From Fen-1273 sp963748405 (GTDB taxonomy: Bacteria; Bacteroidota; Ignavibacteria; UBA10030; UBA6906), in assembly GCA_963748405.1 (NCBI GenBank), contig CAVVIT010000011.1, positions 62,001 to 126,000 of the forward strand: a stretch of DNA of 64,000 nt. The letters are read 5' to 3'. The translations under genes and the position numbers were made by a program. This document shows, one piece after another, positions 44,072 to 52,805 of the stretch (position 1 is the first letter of the stretch; every line of letters starts with the position of its first letter). Under the pieces are notes generated by a model. That model had not been told where the DNA came from and made no database searches. It worked only from the letters and a program-made list of their open reading frames with translations.

Positions 44072-46654
44072 GTGACGACTGTGCCTGACCTCGACGACGC
44101 AACAAGACAGGAACAACGTAAAAAGGCGGGCGACTTCCTGAAAATGGCCGATAAGCTATTCAAGGGGTCGGACTACGAGGGAGCAGTACGCCTTGTCCAG
44201 CTTGCGATGCAGACCGATCCGCACAACCCGTACGCCGTGGCGTACATGGAGCGGATCAAATTTGCCATTGAGCAGCGGGACAGCAAGAGGGAGCCGCCGG
44301 CATCGACGGGCGACGCCCCCCCCTCGACAACTGCCCCGCCCGAGTCGACGACCGCGCCTCCACGACCGGTTTCACCCCCCGTACCTCAGCGTCCGGTTCC
44401 TCCGGCTCCGTCGCAGCGTCCGGCGCCGCAGGGCGTGCCGCCGCGTCCGGCACCCTCCGTCGCTCCCGGTCGCCCGGTTTCATCGGCACCTCCCCCGTCG
44501 CAGGGTCCACGGAAAAACGAGCCGACGGTGACCCCGCCTCCGCCGGTGAGGCGTGACACGATTCCTCCGAAAACCCCGGCCCAGCAGCGCATCGATCCCG
44601 CCGAGCTTCAGCGCCGCCAGCTTGACGATGAGGCGCGCCGCTACGCCATCGCGGAAGCGAAGCGCAAAGCGGAGGAAGAACAGCGCAAGAAACTCGAAGA
44701 GGAGGCCCACCGCAAGGCGGAAGAAGAGGCCTCGCGGAGAATCGAGGAAGCGCACAGGAAGCTCGACGAAGAGCGAAAGAGACTTGAGGATGAAAACCGT
44801 GCGCGTCTCGAAGCCGAGCAGGCCCGCCGCCGGGACGAGGATCTGCGTAAGAAGCGCGAGGACGAGGAGCGCAAGCGTCTTGAGGCGGAAGACCGCAAGC
44901 GCATACAGGAAGAGGCCAGGCGGAGTCTCGAAGAGGAACGCCGCCGCCTCGAAGCCGAGACGCTTATCAAGCTCGAGACGGAGCGAAAACGCATCGAAGA
45001 GGAGATGCTCGGCCGGCTCCGCGTCGAACGGGAGAAGCTCGAAGAGCTCCAGCGGCAGGAACGGGAAGCCGCGGAGGCCAAGCGCCGGGCCGAGGAACAG
45101 AAGCTGAAGGTGATCGAGGAGGAAACGCGCAAGCGTCTCGAGGCGGAGCGGAAGAAGATTGAAGAGGAAATGGCCGTCCGGGCCGAGGAAGAGCGGAAGA
45201 GGATCGAGGATCTCCACAGGAAAGAAGAGCAGGCGGCCGAGCAGAGGAGGAAAGCCGAAGAGGAGCGCCTGAAGCAGGTCGCGCTGGAGACCGAACGCCG
45301 GCTGGAGGATGAGCGGCGGCGCCTCGCGGAAGAAAAGAAGAAAATCGAGGAACAGCTCCGCCGCCAGATGGAAGAAGAGCGGGCGCGCATGGAAGAGGCC
45401 CGCCGGAAGCAGCTCGAGCAGGAAGCCGAAGCCAGGAGGATCGTCGAGGAGCAGGCGAAGAAGAAGGTCGAGGAGGAATACCAGAAGCGTCTGGCGGAAG
45501 AGCGGGAGCGTCTGGCGGAGGAGCAGCGCCGGCAGTACGAGGAGGAACGGAAGAAGATCGAAGAGGAAGCGCGGCGAAAGGTCGAAGAGGACCAGCGGCG
45601 CCGCGAGGAGGAGGAACGGCTCCGGGTCGAGGAGGAGGGGCGCAAAGCGCAGCAGGAAGAGCGCCGCCGCCGGGAAGAGGAGGAAGCGGAGCGGCGCAGG
45701 CAGGAGGAGGAAACCCGCCAGTACGAGGAGGCCGTCCGGCAGGCGATCGAAGAAGGGCGGCGGCTGGCGCAGGCGAAAAAGATCCGCGCGTACCTGGAAC
45801 GGGGGAAGGAATTCGTCGGCCTCGCGCAGTTCGAGGAGGCGCTGAAGGAAGTGACGAAGGTCTTCCGTCTCGATCCCTCGAACGTGGAAGCGCGGGAGTT
45901 CGAACAGACGGTGTACGCGGCGCGGGACGAGTTCACGCGGAGGGAAGAGGAAGCGCGCGCCGTGCAGGAGGAGCAGAGGAGGAAGGTGGAGGAACTCCAG
46001 CGGAAACTTGCCGAGCAGGCCCGCATGGAGGAGGAACTCCAGCAGCAGCGTGCGATACGCGAGGCCAAGATCGCCGGCTGCCTCCAGAAGACGCGCGACT
46101 ACATCAGGGACGGCATGTACGACAAGGCGCTGACGGAAATCGAGACCGTCTACGCGATGGATCCGGGGAACGCCGAGGCGCGTGATTACGAGCAGAGCGT
46201 GCTCACGATCCAGCGGAAGGCCGAAGAAGCGCTGACGGTGTCCGAGCAGCGGTCACAGCAGAGCGATGCGTGGCGCCGCGAAGAAGAAGAGCGGCAGAAA
46301 TCGGCGGACGAGGGGCGGGAGGTCCTCCGCCGCGAATCCGTCAACACCTACAGGGCCATGATGCGCCAGGCATGGGCCGGCGGCGAGCCCGCCGCGGAGG
46401 ATCGCTCGATGCTCGATGTTGTCCGCCTGTCGCTCGGAATTCCCGAAGGCGAGCACCGGAAGATCGAGCACGAGGTCCAGGTCGAGACTTACACGGAGGC
46501 GCTCCGTTCGGCGCTGAAATCCGGCGCCATGTCACCCGACGATCTCAGCACGGTGGAACAGCTCCGCAGGCTCTTCTCGATAAGCAAGGACGAGGACAGG
46601 TCCATCCAGTCCGCGCTGCAGACCGAGCTCAAGAACGACGGCCGCTGGAGCTGA
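44072..46654 (+). CDS. TPR and long charged-helix (coiled-coil) protein
   Basis: An 860-residue cytosolic protein. Residues 1-70 form a TPR-like unit (KLFKGSDYEGAVRLVQLAMQTDP), 75-175 are proline-rich, and about 175-565 are an unbroken E/K/R-rich helix, either a single alpha-helix or coiled coil. Two more TPR-like units follow (about 570-720: RGKEFVGLAQFEEALKEVTKVFRLDP and RDYIRDGMYDKALTEIETVYAMDP), and the C-terminal 110 residues hold two related 45-residue helical modules (TYRAMMRQAW... and TYTEALRSAL...). The start is a GTG at 44072; a GTG three codons later is possible. It probably spaces two binding ends far apart. Its last 26 bases overlap the opposite-strand phosphatidyltransferase gene. 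Confidence 0.8.
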   Translation: MTTVPDLDDATRQEQRKKAGDFLKMADKLFKGSDYEGAVRLVQLAMQTDPHNPYAVAYMERIKFAIEQRDSKREPPASTGDAPPSTTAPPESTTAPPRPVSPPVPQRPVPPAPSQRPAPQGVPPRPAPSVAPGRPVSSAPPPSQGPRKNEPTVTPPPPVRRDTIPPKTPAQQRIDPAELQRRQLDDEARRYAIAEAKRKAEEEQRKKLEEEAHRKAEEEASRRIEEAHRKLDEERKRLEDENRARLEAEQARRRDEDLRKKREDEERKRLEAEDRKRIQEEARRSLEEERRRLEAETLIKLETERKRIEEEMLGRLRVEREKLEELQRQEREAAEAKRRAEEQKLKVIEEETRKRLEAERKKIEEEMAVRAEEERKRIEDLHRKEEQAAEQRRKAEEERLKQVALETERRLEDERRRLAEEKKKIEEQLRRQMEEERARMEEARRKQLEQEAEARRIVEEQAKKKVEEEYQKRLAEERERLAEEQRRQYEEERKKIEEEARRKVEEDQRRREEEERLRVEEEGRKAQQEERRRREEEEAERRRQEEETRQYEEAVRQAIEEGRRLAQAKKIRAYLERGKEFVGLAQFEEALKEVTKVFRLDPSNVEAREFEQTVYAARDEFTRREEEARAVQEEQRRKVEELQRKLAEQARMEEELQQQRAIREAKIAGCLQKTRDYIRDGMYDKALTEIETVYAMDPGNAEARDYEQSVLTIQRKAEEALTVSEQRSQQSDAWRREEEERQKSADEGREVLRRESVNTYRAMMRQAWAGGEPAAEDRSMLDVVRLSLGIPEGEHRKIEHEVQVETYTEALRSALKSGAMSPDDLSTVEQLRRLFSISKDEDRSIQSALQTELKNDGRWS

Positions 46655-47516
46655 ACGCGCCCCCCCTTCCCCGCAGCACGACACCTCTGTACGCCACGCA
46701 CGCACACCACACGGCGTTCATCCCCGCGAGATTGACCCAGAGATAGAGATCGAGCCTGTCGAAGAGCGAGAATACGGTCAGCAGGAAGAGCTCGGTGCCG
46801 AGTCCGAGGAATCCCGAAAGCCGCACCGCCGGCATGTCCCCGAACCACCGTTCGTCCGTCATCCGGGGGACGGAGGAGCCTTTCCTGCACGCCTGATCGA
46901 TCCGCGCTACAAGCCTGTCCTGCCAGCCGTAGAGAGCGAGGAACGCCCGGTGCAGGAGCGAGGTGAGACGGTCCTCCTTCCCGTCCCCGGGGCGGATCTC
47001 TTCGGATGTCCTGTTGCCTTCGTATGCGTTCCGGAGGTGAAGAAACGACGTCTGGTAGAAGACGTGGTACGAGACACGGAGGGATGTGCCGAGGAACGCG
47101 CACAGGCACAGGAGGGGGGCGGCGGCACCGCCGCCGTGGCGGACCATTGCCGCGGCGATCGCGGCGAAGGCCGCGAAGTTGACGGCGATGTCGCCGAGAG
47201 AATCGAGGAACCTCCCGGCACGGCTGAACATTCCCTTTGCCCGGGCAAGCTGACCGTCCGCGGAATCCAGCAGGTCCTTTCCGGTGAGGCAGAGTCCGGC
47301 ACAGACGGTGAGAACGGATGTCCCCTGCGCGTACAGCACTGCGGCGGCGAATCCCCAGAGTATGGCGGCGATCGTCACCTGATTCGGTGTCACCCGTGTC
47401 CGGTAGAGCGCCCTGACAAGGAGCCCGGCGGCGGGGCGGAGCACGTAGGTGTTGATGATCTCGTCCGAAGCGTCGGATTTTACCGACGCCCTGTAGGAAT
47501 AGCCTTCCTCCGGCAC
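46629..47516 (-). CDS. CDP-alcohol phosphatidyltransferase
   Basis: Integral membrane enzyme of 295 residues that moves a phosphatidyl or related group from a CDP-alcohol to an acceptor alcohol. The complete D-G-x2-A-R-x8-G-x3-D-x3-D catalytic motif is present, starting DGQLAR and ending FLDSLGD. Several membrane helices span about 45-290. The GTG start has AAAGGAGAACCT upstream. The acceptor (glycerol phosphate, inositol, serine or another) cannot be told. It is divergent from phosphofructokinase. Confidence 0.9.
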   Translation of the reverse strand: MPEEGYSYRASVKSDASDEIINTYVLRPAAGLLVRALYRTRVTPNQVTIAAILWGFAAAVLYAQGTSVLTVCAGLCLTGKDLLDSADGQLARAKGMFSRAGRFLDSLGDIAVNFAAFAAIAAAMVRHGGGAAAPLLCLCAFLGTSLRVSYHVFYQTSFLHLRNAYEGNRTSEEIRPGDGKEDRLTSLLHRAFLALYGWQDRLVARIDQACRKGSSVPRMTDERWFGDMPAVRLSGFLGLGTELFLLTVFSLFDRLDLYLWVNLAGMNAVWCACVAYRGVVLRGRGGAFSSSGRRS

Positions 47517-47525
47517 AGGTTCTCC

Positions 47526-47554
47526 TTTAATAAGTCAAGGGGATTCCGTATATT
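47526..47554 (+). promoter_or_regulatory. Possible pfkA promoter
   Basis: TATATT at 47549-47554 with TTTAAT at 47526-47531, 17-base spacer. The -35 matches the local pattern in four of six positions. Confidence 0.35.
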
Positions 47555-47608
47555 ACAAAGATATTGCGTCAACACCCACATGAACCGAAGGAGCGAGCCG
47601 AGCCTGCC

Positions 47609-48694
47609 ATGAAATTGAAGAGAATCGGGATTATGACCGGGGGCGGAGATTGCCCCGGACTGAACGCGGTCATCCGCAGCATCGCCAAGCCGGCGATGAG
47701 CTACTATAACGCCACGGTCATCGGCATCATCGACGGGTACGAAGGACTCGTGGAGGGCCGTCACCGTGAGCTGACCCCCCTTGACGTTCTCGGCATAATC
47801 AACCAGGGGGGGACGATCCTCGGCACGTCGAACAAGGGAGATCCCTTCCACTTTCCGATGGGGGAGCGGAACAACATCCGGATCGTCGACGCCTCCCAGC
47901 AGGTCGTCGATCATTACAGGAACCTGAAGCTCGATGCCCTTGTCACGATCGGCGGGGACGGCACCCAGATCATCGCGCACAAGCTGGCCGAGATGGGACT
48001 CAACATCATGGGGGTCCCGAAGACGATCGACAACGATCTCGCGGCGACGGAAGTCACCTTCGGCCACGATTCCGCCCGTGCCGTGGCGACCGAGGCGATC
48101 GACAGGCTCCAGACGACCGCATCGGCCCATCACCGGGTCATGGTCATGGAAACGATGGGGCGCTACGCCGGCTGGATCGCCCTCGGTGCCGGGCTCGCCG
48201 GGGGGGCGGACATCATCCTGATTCCCGAGATCCCCTTCTCCTGGGACGCCGTGTTCGAATCGGTTCTCAAAAGGAGCAAGGGAGCCAAATTCAGCATCGT
48301 CTGCGTTGCGGAAGGGGCCAAGCCGAGCGGGGGCGGGGTCTCCGTCAAGGAGCTTGACAAGAAGCGGACCGATCCCGTGCGCCTTGGAGGGATCGGTGAG
48401 CTCGTCGCGAAACGGATCGAAGACGAGACCGGCCTGGAGACGCGCGTCACCGTGCTGGGCCACGTTCAGAGGGGTGGAAGCCCGACACCGTTCGACAGAA
48501 TACTCGCGACGCGGTTCGGCACCGTCGCCCTGCAGGCGATGTCGAACGGCCAGTTCGACGTCATGACGAGTCTCCGTCAGGACAACGTCATCACGGTTCC
48601 TCTTGCGGACGCGATCGGGCAGCAGCGGCTCGTCGCTCCGGATTCCCAGCTCATATTTGCCGCCAAGGCCGTCGGGACCTGCCTGGGCGACTGA
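47609..48694 (+). CDS. pfkA: 6-phosphofructokinase
   Basis: Phosphofructokinase of 361 residues, glycolytic phosphorylation of fructose 6-phosphate. GIMTGGGDCPGLNAVIR opens the fold; GGDGT marks the nucleotide site and PKTIDNDL the catalytic Asp. The glycine in GGDGT suggests ATP use, whereas lysine before TIDND (PKTIDND) is usual in pyrophosphate-dependent and group III enzymes, so the phosphate donor is uncertain. METMGRYAGW and GHVQRGGSPTPFDR are intact. The ATG has a rather distant AAGGAG. Confidence 0.93.
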   Translation: MKLKRIGIMTGGGDCPGLNAVIRSIAKPAMSYYNATVIGIIDGYEGLVEGRHRELTPLDVLGIINQGGTILGTSNKGDPFHFPMGERNNIRIVDASQQVVDHYRNLKLDALVTIGGDGTQIIAHKLAEMGLNIMGVPKTIDNDLAATEVTFGHDSARAVATEAIDRLQTTASAHHRVMVMETMGRYAGWIALGAGLAGGADIILIPEIPFSWDAVFESVLKRSKGAKFSIVCVAEGAKPSGGGVSVKELDKKRTDPVRLGGIGELVAKRIEDETGLETRVTVLGHVQRGGSPTPFDRILATRFGTVALQAMSNGQFDVMTSLRQDNVITVPLADAIGQQRLVAPDSQLIFAAKAVGTCLGD

Positions 48695-48695
48695 T

Positions 48696-50216
48696 TCACC
48701 GTCCTGTCACTGCGGGTGGTGGTGGCGCCGCAGGCGCCACCACCGAAGCGCGCTCTGTGCGTCCCGCCGCAGGCGGGACCATCTCTCCGATCTTCACCGC
48801 CACCACCGTCAGGTCGTCGACGACGGACCGTTTTCCCCGGAACGATCCCGCCTCATCCGCCAGCGCTTCGCACAGGCGTGCCGGGGAGAAGTCTCTGGAT
48901 CCCTTCAGGGCCGCCTTCAGTCTCTCCGCGCCGAACAGCTCCCCCGATCCCGATGAGGATTCAACGACACCGTCGGTGTACAGAAGAAACACGTCCCCCG
49001 GCGAACAGGACACCCTGCGCTCCGTGAAGACTGAACTCCGATCCATCCCCAGCGCCATGCTGGGAGTCCGCACCTCGTCGATCGTCCCGCGTCCGTCGAT
49101 GCGGAGAACGGGGGGATGCCCGGCCGTTGCGACGAGGGCTGAACTCCGGTCATGCCCGAGAAGAATGTACGCCGCCGTGATGAACATTTTCCGTTCGACC
49201 AGCCCCGCAAGCGTCGTGTTCAGAAACGTAAGCATTGCCGCGGGGGCGGGATCGTGGACGATGTGGGCGCGGAATGCGCTCTTGGTCATGGCGCCGAGTA
49301 TTCCCGCTCCCACCCCGTGTCCGGCGACGTCGGCGGCAAAGACCGCAAGCCTTCCGTCGTCCAGCTCCAGGAAATCGAAATAATCTCCTCCGACCTCGCT
49401 CGCAGGAACCGTGATCCCGGCCGCCTGCGCCCTCCCTGCGGTGATCGATCCCGCGGGAAGGAGCGAAAGCTGGATCCTCCGCGCGATCGACATCTCTGCC
49501 TGCAGGCGGGCGCGCTGCCGTCCCTCGCTTGAGAGGAGGACGATGAACATGACGTACCCGAGCGAGAGGAGGACGATCCCGCCTGCGGCGACGACCGTCC
49601 GCTGGTCTCTGAAGTTCTCGATCTGCGCCGGGGTAAGCGTGACCGATCCGTCGGGGCTCCGAAGCGACGGCGGCCGGCCGGGGGAGAGGACCTGCATGAT
49701 CGGCTCCAGGCTTAGGAGCACGCCGATGCAGAGGGCGAGCGAGAGAGCGAGAATGATCTTCCGGTTCCCGAACAGGATCATGGAAGCTGATATCCCCCCC
49801 GTGGCGAGCGTCAGGATGACGATCTCGAGCGGGCGCATCGATTGATCCGGAGGCGTGAGGAGCGAGTTGAGCGGACCGATCGTGCCGAATATGAGGAAGA
49901 CCGCAACGGCGAGCCCCGCCCTCTTGCCGGGGGGCATCGGCCGCCAGATATTATAGGGCTGACCCGAAATGTCGCGAACGGCGAGCGCCTCCCGTTGCTC
50001 CTCCGGCGGACGGAGCTTCCTGATGCGAACCGCGGCGTACAGCCACCCGGCGGCCATCAGGAGCGCAAGAGCGACGAATGTGAGGGCGAGCGTCGTCGAA
50101 TCCCGCCACATGATCCACGTCGTTCCGTTGTCGTCGACGGAGACCGAAAACGTGACGAACAGGAAGCTGAAGGCGGCAATCCGGAAAAACGCGCGAAGCA
50201 CCTTCCATACCCTCAT
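48696..50216 (-). CDS. Membrane-anchored SpoIIE-type protein phosphatase
   Basis: PP2C-like (SpoIIE/RsbU) serine/threonine phosphatase of about 506 residues. The N-terminal 250 residues hold about six membrane segments. A short helix (EMSIARRIQLSLLPAG) leads into the catalytic domain with the metal-binding motifs VGGDYFDF, FAADVAGHGVGAG and VDDLTVVAVKI. The start has AGGAGAG upstream. Such enzymes control partner-switching pathways (anti-sigma/anti-anti-sigma), none of which is encoded nearby. The gene stops one base from the converging pfkA stop and its last codons contain two strong hairpins. It is downstream of lspA. Confidence 0.88.
   Translation of the reverse strand: MRVWKVLRAFFRIAAFSFLFVTFSVSVDDNGTTWIMWRDSTTLALTFVALALLMAAGWLYAAVRIRKLRPPEEQREALAVRDISGQPYNIWRPMPPGKRAGLAVAVFLIFGTIGPLNSLLTPPDQSMRPLEIVILTLATGGISASMILFGNRKIILALSLALCIGVLLSLEPIMQVLSPGRPPSLRSPDGSVTLTPAQIENFRDQRTVVAAGGIVLLSLGYVMFIVLLSSEGRQRARLQAEMSIARRIQLSLLPAGSITAGRAQAAGITVPASEVGGDYFDFLELDDGRLAVFAADVAGHGVGAGILGAMTKSAFRAHIVHDPAPAAMLTFLNTTLAGLVERKMFITAAYILLGHDRSSALVATAGHPPVLRIDGRGTIDEVRTPSMALGMDRSSVFTERRVSCSPGDVFLLYTDGVVESSSGSGELFGAERLKAALKGSRDFSPARLCEALADEAGSFRGKRSVVDDLTVVAVKIGEMVPPAAGRTERASVVAPAAPPPPAVTGR
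48718..48779. terminator. Twin hairpins at the pfkA/phosphatase junction
   Basis: Perfect 12-bp stem (48718-48729 with 48733-48744) and perfect 8-bp stem (48761-48768 with 48772-48779), both closing on a GCA loop. They lie inside the last codons of the phosphatase gene, where they encode an Ala/Pro tail, and can end the pfkA transcript. Confidence 0.55.
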
Positions 50217-50230
50217 GCGGTTCTCTCCTG

Positions 50231-50731
50231 TCATGCGTTGTGCGGGCTCCGTCCCGGGATGACGGAGAAGAGGATCAGGAATGCGCCGGACATGATGGCA
50301 ACGTCGGCGACATTGAAAATCCCGGTCCGGAGGCCTCCGATGCCGAGCATCACGAAATCCACGACTTTCCCGTCGCGTGTCACGCGGTCGAACAGGTTGC
50401 TTCCTCCGCCGGCGAGTATGAGCGAGAGCGCGGCCGCGCGCGTGCCCGGGAGCGACCGGGAAAAGAGGAGGACCCCGGCGATGCAGGCAAGGAGAACCCC
50501 GACCCCCGCGGTGAACACGAAGAACCGGGTCTGTTCGGGAAGCCCGGCGCCGATGCTCAGCATCGCTCCCCTGTTCTCTGCGTAGGCGAGCGTCACGATC
50601 CCCCCCGCCAGGCGCACTGCGCCTTCGCCGCGGAGGGACTCGGCGGCGTGCTTCGTCTCCCTGTCGCACGCGACGCACGCCACGAGGATCAGCGCCGCCG
50701 TCAGGAGCTTCGATGGGCGATGGATGGGCAT
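50231..50731 (-). CDS. lspA: Lipoprotein signal peptidase (LspA)
   Basis: Aspartyl peptidase of the inner membrane that cleaves prolipoprotein signals, about 166 residues with four membrane segments. Conserved blocks: DRETKHAAE, YAENRGAMLS, GGGSNLFDRVTRDGKVVDFV with one catalytic Asp, and FNVADVAIMSG with the other. The start at 50731 (MPIHRPSKLL) gives the normal length. It sits 15 bases upstream of the phosphatase. The many lipobox proteins in this window are its substrates. Confidence 0.9.
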   Translation of the reverse strand: MPIHRPSKLLTAALILVACVACDRETKHAAESLRGEGAVRLAGGIVTLAYAENRGAMLSIGAGLPEQTRFFVFTAGVGVLLACIAGVLLFSRSLPGTRAAALSLILAGGGSNLFDRVTRDGKVVDFVMLGIGGLRTGIFNVADVAIMSGAFLILFSVIPGRSPHNA

Positions 50732-50805
50732 GAGGAGGGACACCTTCTTCCTATACTCCCCCCCGGCGTGAAAGTTTCGCGCACGGGGGCCGGGTCGCGC
50801 GCAGC

Positions 50806-51729
50806 CTACAGCGCGAATTTGTCTCCGTGCCAGGACCGGGTCATTTCGAACCAGAAGAACAGCCCGCGCCATTTCCCGAATTCCGCGTAGTCACGCTCGA
50901 TCGTGGCATCCTTGACGGTTCTTCCCCCCCTGCGGAGCGCGTAATACTGCGACCGGACCCACGAGTCGAGTCCCAGGTAGTCGTACCGCCCCGCCAGCTT
51001 CAGAAGGTTCCCCGCGGCATACGGTCCGATCCCCTTGACGGTCCGCATTTCCTGAAACAGGGCCGCCGTATCGAGAGGCGACGAGCGCCATGTTTCGATA
51101 TCGAGGTTCCCCGATGCCACGCGCCGCGCGAGCCCGAGTATGTACGGTGCGCGGTACCCCGCCTTGACGTGTGTCCGGAGAAAGCTCTCCGTCAGGCGGG
51201 CAACCTCCGCCGGCGTCGGAAAGGCATTCCCACCGCCGGGATGAGGCCTGCCTGCGCGCGCGACGAGATTCGATACCATGAGCGTCGTGAGCGCCCACGT
51301 GCAGTTCGTTGTGCAGATCATTTTCACGGCATCTTCGAAGACGCCCGGTGCGCGGAGCATTCTTCCCGCCCCGCAGGCGGCGATCCAGCGGTACCGGGGG
51401 TGCCTGCGCGCCTCCCTGTGGAACGCGGTGAAATCCTCCTCCATCCGCAGGCATGTCCTGATCTGGCCGGTAAGATCCGCCCGTGCGCCCGGGCCCGGCA
51501 ACCGGGACCAGTCCGCCGCGACGCGGATCCTCTTTCCGTCTCCCCCGATCCTGCAGGAGACGGTCGTGCCGTCGCCGAGCGTGAAGATGCGTCCGATCTC
51601 CCTTCGTCCGGGGTCGTGCGAGAATGGCGGGAGGGCGCACCACCCGTGGCTGAATGCCGTCCGCCAGAAATCGAACCCGGCGGGAACCTCGAGGTGGAAG
51701 ACGTCAGAATTTGCCGAGGAGGAGCTCAT
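50806..51729 (-). CDS. HhH-GPD family DNA glycosylase
   Basis: Base-excision repair glycosylase of 307 residues, AlkA/OGG-like. The helix-hairpin-helix is VKGIGPYAAGNLLKLAG and the catalytic Asp region LDSWVRSQY follows. The N-terminal beta domain FDFWRTAFSHGWCALPPF resembles AlkA-type enzymes. The lesion (3-methyladenine or 8-oxoguanine) is not settled by sequence. Its first 26 bases overlap the end of the rho gene, so it is the last gene of that operon. Confidence 0.88.
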   Translation of the reverse strand: MSSSSANSDVFHLEVPAGFDFWRTAFSHGWCALPPFSHDPGRREIGRIFTLGDGTTVSCRIGGDGKRIRVAADWSRLPGPGARADLTGQIRTCLRMEEDFTAFHREARRHPRYRWIAACGAGRMLRAPGVFEDAVKMICTTNCTWALTTLMVSNLVARAGRPHPGGGNAFPTPAEVARLTESFLRTHVKAGYRAPYILGLARRVASGNLDIETWRSSPLDTAALFQEMRTVKGIGPYAAGNLLKLAGRYDYLGLDSWVRSQYYALRRGGRTVKDATIERDYAEFGKWRGLFFWFEMTRSWHGDKFAL

Positions 51730-52798
51730 TCGTCGGGTACTGTTCGAGGAGCTTCAGGACGGCGAGCATCGCGTCGCGGGGCTGCATTCGGGCGATGGAC
51801 CGGCGGAGGCTCTGGTGTTGGCCGACGGCTGCGCCGAAGAGGAGTTCTTCGCGCCGGGTTCCGGAGGCCGCGAGATTGATGGAGGGAAAGATGCGCTCGT
51901 TCGCCATGCCCCTGTCGAGGACGAGCTCCATGTTTCCCGTTCCCTTGAACTCCTGGAAGATGAGTTCGTCCATTCGCGAGTTCGTTTCGATGAGCGCCGT
52001 GGCGATGATCGTGAGGGAGCCTCCGTCCTCCAGGTTCCGGGCAGCGCCGAATATCCGCTTGGGGATCTCCAGCGCGCGGATGTCCACGCCGCCGGACATC
52101 GTCCTGCCGCTGCTTTTCTGGTGAATGTTGAACGCGCGGCCGAGCCTGGTGAGCGAATCAAGAAGCATCACGACATCCCGTCCCGTTTCCGCCTTCCTCT
52201 TCGCGTATTCGAGGACGAGCTGCGCCAGGCGCACGTGGCTTCCCCGTTCGCTGTCGCTTGAGCTGGCGTACACCTCCCCCCGTATCGAGCGGCGCATGTC
52301 CGTCACTTCTTCCGGCCGCTCGTCGATGAGGAGAACGAGAAGGTCGATGTCGGGATTGTGAATGCTGACCGCGTGCGCGAGCTGCTGCATGAGCACGGTC
52401 TTGCCGGCCTTGGGCGGGGAGACGATGAGCGCGCGCTGTCCCTTCCCGACGGGGCAGAAGAGCTCGACGACGCGCATCGAGCGGTCCGCCCCCTTTCCCT
52501 CGAGCCGGATGATCTCGTTCGGCGAGACGACTTCGTGCGCGGAGAATTCCTTCAGCGTCTTCCACTTCTCCGGCGGAAGACCGTTGACGAGCGAGATCGC
52601 CGTAACCTGGGGGCTCTTGCCTTTCTGTTCGTCCGCGCCCGCGTCGACGAAGGCCCCGGTCCGCAGGCCGAACCGGCTCACGAGCCCGGCGGGGACATAC
52701 GGGTCGGTCTGATCGCGGGAGAGACCGTGTGTGGGTGTGCGGAGGAATCCGAAATTTTTGGGATCGAGTTCGAGGATGCCGGAGACGTTGATGGACAT
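51704..52798 (-). CDS. rho: Transcription terminator Rho, short form
   Basis: RecA-fold hexameric RNA helicase ending transcription. At 364 residues it lacks the N-terminal Rho_N helical domain and the long extension usual in Bacteroidota (E. coli Rho is 419). It begins with the RNA-binding cold-shock-like domain (NFGFLR), then Walker A PPKAGKT (128-134), LIDERPEEVTDM, the Q-loop region LLDSLTRLGRAFN and R-loop block SGTRREELL. All catalytic motifs are intact. It lies 8 bases after the TIGR03545 gene, an unusual operon for rho. It may be a second Rho; whether a full-length copy exists elsewhere is unknown. Confidence 0.9.
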   Translation of the reverse strand: MSINVSGILELDPKNFGFLRTPTHGLSRDQTDPYVPAGLVSRFGLRTGAFVDAGADEQKGKSPQVTAISLVNGLPPEKWKTLKEFSAHEVVSPNEIIRLEGKGADRSMRVVELFCPVGKGQRALIVSPPKAGKTVLMQQLAHAVSIHNPDIDLLVLLIDERPEEVTDMRRSIRGEVYASSSDSERGSHVRLAQLVLEYAKRKAETGRDVVMLLDSLTRLGRAFNIHQKSSGRTMSGGVDIRALEIPKRIFGAARNLEDGGSLTIIATALIETNSRMDELIFQEFKGTGNMELVLDRGMANERIFPSINLAASGTRREELLFGAAVGQHQSLRRSIARMQPRDAMLAVLKLLEQYPTNELLLGKF

Positions 52799-52805
52799 TG
52801 ACCTT

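Noticed and set aside
44600..46000. Repeated GAAGAG/AAGCGC-like units resembling a tandem repeat array
   Set aside because: They encode the charged helix; spacing is irregular and follows codons.
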